A DNA stretch of 64,000 bases from Phlyctochytrium arcticum (lineage: Eukaryota; Chytridiomycota; Chytridiomycetes; Chytridiales; Chytridiaceae), in contig JAHLKI010000028.1 in NCBI GenBank assembly GCA_025602905.1, positions 124,001-188,000 of the forward strand, given 5' to 3'. Of this stretch, positions 54,633 to 64,000 are shown in pieces; position 1 is the stretch's first letter, and every line of letters begins with the position of its first letter. The notes below the pieces were generated by a model that worked only from the letters and a program-made list of their open reading frames with translations, did not search any database and was not told the origin of the DNA. A program made the position numbers and the translations under genes.

Positions 54633-55667
54633 TCAGAAACCGGAGCCTGCAGCGGCAATATCGGCGTCTGCATCCGGATCAAGCCCTCCATAGATGTATC
54701 CGTTTGTCTTGTCAATCAACCGGGCCAGCTTGAGCACACTCTCCGGACTTTCAATGCTCAAGGTCTGAAATCCGACCAGACTATAATCCTTGACCAACTC
54801 ACACAGCGCCTCGTTCAACTTGACCCACTTTTTCCCAAACGTCCCTTCATTCAACCGATCCAACAGATAATTCAAATCCTGCACTTCGGTATAGAAATCC
54901 CAACTGAAATCCAGCTCTCCGTACCCCTCCACCAAATCCATCTTGCTGAGCACATTGACATGGGGTAACTCTAGCTGCATCATGGTCTTTAATGACAGTA
55001 GCAGCAACGCGACATACTTGGAGGGGTCGACGCAGTAATGTGCGTCCACGAGATGGGTGCAGACCAGCCGGTAATCCAGCGCGGGGGAAGTGAGATGGTG
55101 AAGGAGGGATTGGAGACTGGTATGGTGGGTAAAAAGTTCGACTTGGCCTGGGCAGTCTATTATAATGTACTTGTCTGAAACCCCAAAAATCAAATTAGTC
55201 GTCTGTTGTTTTTGTTTATTCTGGATTTTGGGATTTTGATTTCACCTTTGACACTTTCCAACCGCTCCACCAACCAGTCCTTATTCTTCTCGAGGTACTC
55301 CATACAATACACTAATCCTCCATTAGGTCCCAGCCCAAATTCCTGCATCGTGTCTTCCAACGTAATGAGTTCGGAGATATCAATGTCAGGGGTATACCTA
55401 AACAGACCCCGTCAATCAAAAACATTCTCCTTAATCAGAAAAAAGGCCAAACATACGGAAGAGCATCATTGGCCGGATCGAGGTTGACAATCGCTACTTC
55501 TCTATAGACGCATCGGAATCATCAGATATGCAACGAGTTTGTGGCGGAAAGAATTGGAAAAGCAGTTTACCTTACCGCTTGGTAGATCGGAGGAATTGGG
55601 CCATGCCATGGCAATAGGTTGTCTTGCCTGAGCCGGGTGGACCGACTACTATCTGACCAAAGGGCAT
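54633..55667 (-). CDS. GPN2: GPN-loop GTPase 2
   Basis: Small GTPase needed for RNA polymerase II assembly and nuclear import. Minus-strand exons: 55667-55576, 55501-55457, 55397-55246, 55174-54633; 276 residues, a little shorter than usual. Family motifs: P-loop [13 protein letters not shown], the NLDPAND box, the GPN loop [12 protein letters not shown], the [12 protein letters not shown] box, and NVLSKMDLV (guanine specificity). Downstream are the usual GPN2 features [12 protein letters not shown] and a [16 protein letters not shown] end. All introns are GT-AG. The gene is convergent with FKBP12; the stops are 144 bases apart. Confidence 0.93.
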
Positions 55668-56163
55668 TATGGTGTCTACCTTGGGTCAAAGATGTTGGTA
55701 AAGACTTTGTGGGTGTTCAAAATGTGAAATCCAAAAACATTGAGACCCAACCCTAGCGTCGATCACTGTGAACTTGCCAAGGCAAATGAAATCTTTTGCC
55801 GTAAAGCATTGCGGCTACTCGAACCTTTACCACTGGTCTAAATCAAGTTTCTCGGTTCTATAAAACTCCCAACTTCCATACGGACGGACTGCGTCTAACA
55901 GTTTGTGGGTAATGGCACGCTTTTAAATAGAATGGATCGATTGTAATCACGTTGTTCAAAGGTGGGTTATGCTTGTTTCGGAGTTTCGGCCAGGCAGCTT
56001 TGACTAATGAAGGACAATCTCGACAAATTTTTAGGTAGCGTGCTATCAGAACTTCCTCGGCATCTTTGCCACGACTTGATAGGAGGGGAGCTCTTGGGGA
56101 TACGTGCATTATATTGTTTGGAGATACGAAACGAACGAACCCATCATTTGAGTTAGAGGAACA
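55668..56163. other. Divergent intergenic region
   Basis: About 500 bases between the divergent starts of GPN2 and the large ASH-repeat gene. An 83-codon minus-strand frame (56109-55858) has no recognisable content. Both promoters are presumably here. Confidence 0.5.
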
Positions 56164-59100
56164 ATGGAGACGTTAGCTGCAGGCAACAGCGGCAACACGG
56201 GTGTGACGACCGGCAAATCTGCTTCTTCGCCGCCATTACTAGAGCTTGTCCACATTTCTCACAGGCTGGTGCTTGATGGTGTCTATTTGAACGGTTTGCA
56301 TGCACTTCGAAGGTTTGAACTTCGAAATGTATCAAGCGGTGTCATCACGGTCAAGCTTAGATCCACCTTGGGCGCACAGATTGCATTTCAACTTACCAAT
56401 GAGAATCTTCCGGATCATGATGGAGATGGCAAGTTTTTGGATCGAAAGGAGGAAGAGGGAACTATAGGCTCGCTTGAGTCTAGCTTCTCGGACTTGGGGT
56501 TGGCGGATAATGAAGGGGGCCTTGCGCTAAACTCACAACCACCACTACCAGTTCAACCCGCGTCAATACCAGCAACCGCCATTTCCTCCAAGAGTGATCC
56601 ACGCGTTACGACCAACACTGTGGCTGCAGCTGCCATCGGTGTCTTTGGATCCTCCGAACAGAACACGCTTCATGGTCATCAGTTTAACCAGCTGTTCAAT
56701 TATGTCAATCACATACACGAGATTACCATTCAACCCGGTGAATCGCAAAAGATTATTCTGGCGTTTTTGCCAGATACCCCAGGAAAGTCTCGGCGGGAGA
56801 ATGGTGAAGGGGAAGCAAAGATCAAGGTGGATGGCGTGGCAAACGACGATGAAAAGTACGATTTTTTCGACATCAATGGTTTATTGTTTTTCTTTGCCTA
56901 TAAAGGAGATGGTGGTGACAAGTCGTTGGCGGATGGCTCGGATGGGACCAATGGTGTACCTCGCAACAGTGTGTCCGCGTCTGATTCTGGAACTGCTAGG
57001 CGTCGACCCCGGTCAGCGGGTATAGAGAGTGATGCAAACTCTGCTCTTGTTCGGTCGCGCCCTTCGACTGCTAGTATGCAGGCTACCGCAGCAGCAGCCG
57101 CTGCGCTTGGGGCTGCACTTCCTGCTGCACCAAATAGTAATGCTAGCTCTTTATCAGCCTCAATTACTGCATCAGCGCTTGAAGATGACTTCACCACCAT
57201 GACAACCCCGACAAACAACAGCAGTACTATTGTAACTAGTACTCAGTCATCTCCTGACCAGGAAATATCCCTAAAGTTTCGTTCGCGTGTTTGTCGCTCT
57301 GTTCTTTGGACCGACATTTCAGACACCGGAATCTTGTTCGATGACTGTGTTGTTGGCGGGACGTACTCCCAAGATTTCACTGTCTGGAATCGCTCGGAAA
57401 TCGACTTGTACTGGATCATGAACATGGTGGATCTATCCAACCGGCAGGACAACACCTGGCTCAAACTCTCAGACTATGAAACGGGAGAACCGCTGGACGG
57501 CTCGAAACCTATATCGTCCTATTCTCACCAACGCATTCGTCTCACATTCCGTCCACGTGAAGTGGGCGAGTTCAAGTATGATTTGCAACTCGAGAACGCA
57601 AATGATGCCGGAAACACGGTCAGCGCAACGATTGATGCGATTGTACGCGCAGCGGCCCGTGAAGAATGCTTAGTTGTTAGCTCGGGCAACGTGCTGGATT
57701 TCGGAGATTGTGTGACTGGGCAATGGGCAAAGCAACGCATTGTTCTGCGCAATGTGTCGGAAATGCCGTTGGAAATTGGCTTTGCTAGCGAGATTGCAGG
57801 TGTCGTCTTTCAGCGTGAAGACGTGGTTCATGAAGCAAGCACTGTAGTAGAGCCGGATGCCGAGGGTATAGTAACGCTTGAGGGGAACTCTGGAACTTCC
57901 GAAACAACAGGGGACAAGTTGATGGAACGACTGAGGGCCCTGTCCACCACTAGTCTAGGTCAACATCACCAGTTGTCACAGCAGCAGCATACTAGACATG
58001 GAAGCAGCGACACTTCGTTTGTAACGAGTAGCGCAGTCAGCTCCAGGCCGCCATCTCCACCATTGATAGCTAAACTGGATAGTGAAATGGACCAGTCACT
58101 GCTACTGAATCAGACAAAGACAATGGCGATTGTACCGTTCATGACAGATGGGTTGGAGACGTCGCCGCCAGGAGTGACTATGATACCTGTTCTCAGTAAT
58201 ACCTCGAATGCGATTATCGCTTACCACGGAGTCGCCACCTCGCCTACGAATGCTCTCGCCACCATGAATGTCCCCGAGGACGACCCAGATGATGATGCCG
58301 AGTCCGAAGACTCTGATACTTTTGAGCGGACTTTAGGCGAAGGTGTCGGTACCAATGGTGAAGAGTATCGCCGGATTGAGGAGATGATTTTGCGCCCTGG
58401 AAACGAGCGGATTGTCGAAGTTTGTTATCGCCCGGAACGGGATCCTTGGACGGCTGATTACCGCGGAGGCCGTTTGAGCCGCCGCAATTTCCGGATAACC
58501 CTTTCATACTCTGCCTACCGTGCAAGGAACAAAGAGAAGAAGAATATTCAGTGCAAAGCCCGCACTTGCACATCTTTCATCGAAGTAAACCCACCCCTCA
58601 TCAACTTTGGTGATACAGATGTCGGTACTTTAAAGGCCTTACCTATTACCATCACCAATATGTCCGATCTGGCTGCATACGTCGAATTGCGCTTCGTTTC
58701 AAAAGTACTCAATGCCTCTCGCGATCCTCTCCAAATACTCCCCAAATCATCCATGGAGCTCAAGATCGAAATATACCCCCGCAAAGTCAATCCTGATTAC
58801 CGCAAGCAAATCACAGTTGTAAACTTGTTGAATCGTGGAGACAATAGCAAAACTGTTGAAGTGCGGTCAACAAATATTGACAAGAACCGAGTCACATTTC
58901 ATTCCTTATTTTATCGTATATTAACGCCAACATCTACTAATTTTATTGATTTTGGAGCGGCAATCATCAATGCGGTTGTCGTGCGCTCGTTCACCATTGC
59001 AAACATTTCAAAAAAGCGGCTCGTACTGGAAGTCGAAACCTCTGCACCGGATGAAATTTGCACGTACATCAAAAGGAAACTGCCGGAGCTAGATGATGGT

Positions 59101-62100
59101 TCCAAACCACCAACAGTTGCAGCAAGTATGGCCAGTGTCATGTCCAGCGGTGGAGGCGTTGCCAACATGACCAGTAATCGTAGCAGCAGTTCTACACACA
59201 CCACCACGCCTGTTACGACAACCACGGCAGCGGCGGCTGTGCAGCGACGAGAACGACTATTGGAGTTCATTAGCGATCACCGCAAGTTGCAACGCCCTGA
59301 AGGGTCTAGTACCAGCGGCACTACACCAACAGTCACAAGTACGAAAGTTCCGGTTGCCAACAATGGCCCCAATAATCTCAAGTTGTTGCGTGCATTTGGT
59401 GATCTGCCTGATGCAGGAACTTCGGCAGATTATCTAGATCTGGCGTCCTCCGTATCGATAGCGAAGAACGATGGACGCAAGAGTCCCCGTAGGCGACAAC
59501 ATACGCAGCATTTCTTACCAGGCACTTTGAAGCAACTGAGAACTCAGTTTCGTGAACGGAATAAGTCCCTAATGAATCTGGAGGATTTGTTTTCTGCAAC
59601 GTCTGGAGCAACACCGACAACAGGCGGACTGGCTAGCGGGGCGACGCCGGTGGGCAGTAGCAGTGGTGCAGGGGCTAATCCAATGCTAGTATCATCAACG
59701 TTGCAGGGCACTCCCAGTGGAAACATAGGAGCCAGTGGCGGAACTGGCACAAACAGTGAAGGTGGCAGAGACACTGGGCGCAAAGATTCCACGGGCGGGG
59801 GAGCTGTTGCTGATCGTCTGGATGCCACTGAAGCGCATCCACCTGGATCCCATACAACCCCAGCCAATTTTGTCGAGCACATGAATCATCAGCACGAGCA
59901 AGATCATTTTTCCCCGCCCGAAGAAGACGAAGAGGACGATGATGACGATCATCACGACAGTCGCTCATCAACATCTTATCAATCTCGCGCGCCCCTCTCC
60001 CCCTCTACATCCCATCAACATCGTCGATCTCGCCACGCCGCCCCTCAATCTACGCAACATGAACCATCCTCACTGTCTCTGCTTCCTCCTGCCGCAGTGG
60101 ATCCTGCATCTCTCTCCCTCGACCATCTGATTCAAATGGCGGAATCGGCAACAGGAAAGTATCCACCAGCCATACCCCGACTCGCCAGTGAAGAAGCCTA
60201 TGTGAAGAGCCGCTTACAGCTCAACAGAGAGCTTGAGGCTGCCATTAGTGATGGACGACTCGAACCAGTGTCGGTTGTTGATATAGCACCCGATGAAGAC
60301 GTTCTGGTCGTGGTCATCTTTAAACCCAAGGGGGTCAATAAAGCCAATATTCAGGTAGGCTTGTTATGTTTCCGACTTGTAGTAGCCAAAGCTGACCCAG
60401 TTCTAGACCACACCTAAAAAGCAAGATGGTCGAATTTTCCTGAAACTGGTCGAATTTGATAAACAGATTCAGCAGCCTCAGTTTGAGCAACTCTTGCAAG
60501 GGGACCAAAATCTGATTCCTGTCAGAGAGCTGTTACTCCGTTCGTCCCTGTGTCGTTCCATCATGGACCTTAATCAGAAAAACATCAATTTTGGCTCTTT
60601 AAACAAGAATGAGCACCGTATGAAATCCATCGTGATTCGCAACAAGAGTGAAGCGCCCCTTGTTTATGCCATTCGTAAATCAGGGTCAATCGCCAGTGGA
60701 GATATCATTTTGGGTGACGGGCGGATGGGCGTTGTACGAGGATTTGGGAAGCGCGAGGTTGAATTCATGTTTGATCCATCCCTTGCGGGTGCATTTCACG
60801 AGCGACTAACCATTGAGAATGTGATGGATCGGGAAAATGACCAAGTTCTCTCGGTCAAGGCGCAAATTCGCAAGCCAGCCCCTTTCACGATCGAAAGCCA
60901 CTCGGTGGACTTTGGAATCGGCAAAGTTGGTACCGCATTACCTCGAACACAGTACGTTGTCATCTCCAACACAAGTTTCAAAAAGAGTCGCACGTTTGAA
61001 GTTCGTGTTGATCCCGAGGAGCTACGCTTTGGACACTGTATTGGTCACGTAGAGTTTACACTCGTTGAGCATGACGAAGAGTTGGAGGAGGATGTGGAAG
61101 AAGCTGTTGCGGATGATGATGTATTGGTCGAAGGGCAGGGAGACGATGACACACCAAGTCGGAATCCAACTGTCCGAAAGCGACGACGGAGGCGGCCAAC
61201 GATGATGCTGAGCAAGGAAACGGAGGAAGAAATTGAGCATTTGGAGCAAAAACTGAAAATTGCGAAACGCAAAGGTCGCAATGAGAAAGTGAAGAAGCTC
61301 ATGGAAAAATTGGATAATCTGCGGCACGGAATCGTTGACGATCGGTACGTGGAAAAGGAGGACAAGGTAAAGGATAAGGATACCAAGGATGAGACAGAAA
61401 AAGAGAGTCAAAGTCGTCCATCATCGGCGGGACCCACATCAAAGAGTGTCGAGGCTGAAGCAGATAAGGTTAGCGATCCGTCAAGGAGGGCCTCTACGGG
61501 AGTCTTGTCGAAATTTGGCATAAATGTACCTAGTCTACCAACGGAGAGTTCTATAGTTTCTGATGGAGCATTTGGGTCCAGCCCGCCAATGGTTGCCGCA
61601 AGTGCACCCGTGGAAGCACCAAGCACGGTTGTTGGGGCCTCACAACCTGTGCCGACGTTGCCGCCCCTGCCAGTGGCACCAAAAGTAAAACGTACAGAAA
61701 CAAGCATCGTTTTTACAGCCGACCCGAGAACTATTCGAACTGTAGCTGTCGTATTTCGCACAACCGAAAGACCCGCGCATGTCCATCCCACACCTTCATC
61801 TACCGGCCCAACTCGTCATCAAGAATATTCCACTGCCTTGTCACCATCTCAATCTCGTCGCCGGCAGGCCTCGACTTCCCCGTCTTCTTCAGCATGTCCT
61901 TCCACCGAAACTTGCTTGGGATCTGTCTATGTCCATGAACACAGAAACACTGATATCATCAAGGAAGTATCGTTTAAAGCGACAGTGTGCTACACATCTT
62001 CAGCATATCATCAAGCTTTAGAAGCGGATCTTCATCATGGTCATACATCAAGTTCGAGGCGGCATGAGATCAACGCTGCTCATAATGAAGATGGCTTGGC

Positions 62101-64000
62101 TGGTGGGGGGGAAGGAGCTTGGACCCCATCACCATCACATGGTCAACGAAGCAGAGATACAGAGCGTGAGCACACCAGTGAAGTTTCGTCTGGACTGAGC
62201 ACTCCGGGGAGCGTTGCGAATGGAGCGTTGGGTCTAGGCTCATACGTAGCGGCGGCACCTACTACTGCCACCTCGCTGATCGCCTCTTTACTGGGAACTT
62301 TGACCGCAGGTGATGGTCTGGCCAAATTGACTGGTCTCGCATCCACAGCGACGGACACTGAGTCTCAACGCCCACCCTCTCCACTGCCGACGCTACTCTC
62401 CATAGACCAACCAATAATTGATATCGGCAACATCAAAGTGAATGAGCGCAAAGACTGTTATTTCACACTCGTAAACCGCAATGCAACTGCTCTCTCATAT
62501 ACTGTCATACCGAACCCGGATGATTCTGACCTACAATTTTCACAAGGCGCATTAGTCGGCACCCTTGACGCGAAAGAGACGCGACGGGTTGACTTTGCAA
62601 TCCAACCGACAACTTCCGGACGATCCAAGCGCGTTATCCAAATCCAGAATCATTCCACCCAGCAGGACGATTTGATGGTTACTTTCAACTTCTACGCACT
62701 CTCCCCCAATTATTTGGCGTTTCCGGCGCTGCCCGATCCACTCGCTGGTTCAGGCGAGTTAGATCTTGGAGTCTGCTACCTAGACGCGAATAAGAAGTAC
62801 GCCAGAATCGTGCCTTATCAAGTGCAGAATGTGTCATCTGAAGATCTGTACCTTGCGGCTGTATCAAATCTCACCCAGCAGTGCTACATATTTGCAGACC
62901 AAGCCAGCGAGACTCCGGTAGTCGATTTGCTACTTAAATGTGGCCAGCAAGTAACTGTATATATTGCCTTACAGCCATATTTGGGCGGGGCAAGTGGAGG
63001 GTCGCGAAGAGGTGTCGCTAGTGGCGGCGGGAGTAAAGGGGGCACTGATAGAGGTGCAAATACTGGGAGGTCTGGAGAGGAAGAATGTCGAACACTTGTT
63101 GGTGGCATCAAATTCAGCGTATCAAATCGGGAGGAGGTAGAGAATGGAAAGGAGAGCCTATACCACTTGACGTCGTACACGACGCGTTTCAGTGCTCTGA
63201 TTGGACAATCTCTGCTCGGCGTCTCTTCGTCCGTTGTTGACCTCGGTTGCGCCTATGAGCCTGGACAACTGGTTACGGGAAGTTTTGAAGTGCACAATGT
63301 TTCGCGAAGACTTCCAGGAGAATTTGTTGTCTCATGCCGCTCGACGGAAATCGAAGTTGATGCATACAGCGGAAGATTGGACGGGAAACGAGATGGCGGA
63401 ACGGGTGACAGTGCAACCACATCAGCGGATTCTGCCGGAAATGCACCAACGGAGCCTGTTTTGCAAGAGACCATTAATTTCAAGATCCGGTGCCCTCCAT
63501 ATGGTCTTCTCTCTGAAATGATTGAGATTGTGAATACCCACAATTCCGCGCAAAAGCTTCTTGTGCAGGTGCGGCACTTTGTGGATCGCGGGACATTGAA
63601 GTTGGAACTCAACAATTCATCTGAATGCGAAACTCCCCGTGAAATATCAACAAGGACGTTTCCGCAATTGTCGTGGGAAGATGTTTATGTGGAGCTTACA
63701 AGGGGAAGCGGGAGTGGAGCAGCTGCTGGGTCGGACGAGAGTTCGGCAATGGTAACGTTGGCAAAATCCGTACGCGACGACGCCGTACCCAATTATGATC
63801 AGGAGGTTCTCGTCAGAAATCTAAAACCGGAGGCAGTCTCAATCATTCTGTCCAGCGACTTGAACTTGACAGTGAAGGTCTTGGCGGCGGGCAATTTGCT
63901 GGTAGATACAGCACCGATCGCGCTTTGCAATGACTCTGAGCAACCGCGGGCCAGCGCACCGACCATAACCATCGCAGGACTTGACACAATACGACTAGTC
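56164..64000 (+). CDS. Very large ASH/MSP-type Ig-repeat protein, partial at 3' end
   Basis: Exons 56164-60354 and 60407 onward (52-base intron); the second runs past the window, so at least about 2595 residues. Repeated beta-rich units of the ASH/MSP/HYDIN type are seen: ILFDDCVVGGTYSQDFTVWN, VLDFGDCVTGQWAKQRIVL, LINFGDTDVGTLKALPITI, NFIDFGAAIINAVVVRSF, NINFGSLNKNEHRMKSIVI, SVDFGIGKVGTALPRTQY, IIDIGNIKVNERKDCYF, SSVVDLGCAYEPGQLV. Each follows the pattern hydrophobic-DFG/NFG-x-h-x-x-G. Long Ser/Thr/Gly/His-rich linkers separate them, and a Lys/Glu coiled-coil-like stretch lies near 61200-61330. Such repeats are common in ciliary, centrosomal and some membrane-associated proteins. The exact orthologue is uncertain. 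Confidence 0.75.

Overview
The window is eukaryotic and most likely from an early-diverging, zoosporic (chytrid-like) fungus. Host genes have short introns (about 37-75 bases, one 340-base 5'UTR intron) with GT...AG borders. The gene set includes fungal types (an ERT1/AcuK-like Zn2Cys6-PAS regulator, a Crypton recombinase with a GCR1-type C-terminus). It also includes families kept by flagellated fungi (a very large ASH/MSP-type Ig-repeat protein, ADCY10-type ATPase remnants, Crinkler proteins). The taxonomic placement is inference from gene content.

Layout. 1.3-2.0 kb: ribosomal protein uL6 (RPL9). 3.4-9.2 kb: a decayed tandem pair of ADCY10-like ATPase genes, the second cut at its 3' end by a 492-base Tc1/mariner-like MITE. 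9.2-11.9 kb: unrecognised degenerate coding sequence. 11.9-25.8 kb: a nested mobile island. 26.2-39.9 kb: host genes (SLC25 aspartate/glutamate-type carrier, Ser/Pro-rich protein, RRM protein, F-box/ankyrin protein, ERT1-like factor, mitochondrial DnaJ). 41.4-46.3 kb: an apparently intact Crypton-type recombinase gene, then the N-terminal half of a MULE transposase. 46.3-50.8 kb: second copy of the island's replicon. 50.8-51.7 kb: gene fragment and Merlin remnant. 52-64 kb: Gfo/Idh/MocA oxidoreductase, FKBP12, GPN2 and a giant ASH-repeat protein running off the end.

The most unusual content is the mobile island. A 4.46-kb virus-like unit ('P unit') occurs twice in direct orientation (12967-17430 and 46289-50754), with about five differences seen by eye. 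Each copy has a 60-base perfect palindrome at its outer end, an 11-base x4 iteron-like array, inverted repeats bracketing a three-gene module, and genes for a Cys-rich protein, a small HTH protein and a PrimPol-SF3 (D5-like) helicase with several shared frame breaks. The palindromic ends abut the two halves of one MULE transposase gene, now 33 kb apart. The MULE sequence next to each is the same 5 bases (gaggt), so the original insertion point can be read exactly. Next to copy 1 is a 1235-base segment repeated in inverted orientation at 24.6-25.8 kb, carrying a second element gene and the end of a retroviral-type integrase. Diverged integrase remnants and a chromodomain lie just inside it. This suggests a Polinton-like or related integrating replicon.

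Between the inverted segments sits a separate unit (19247-23731) with its own imperfect terminal inverted repeats. It holds an intact Crinkler protein with a PD-(D/E)xK nuclease-like domain and a frame-broken Crinkler-type P-loop NTPase. This looks like a Crinkler gene pair moving, or once moving, as a DNA transposon, nested in a virus-like element.
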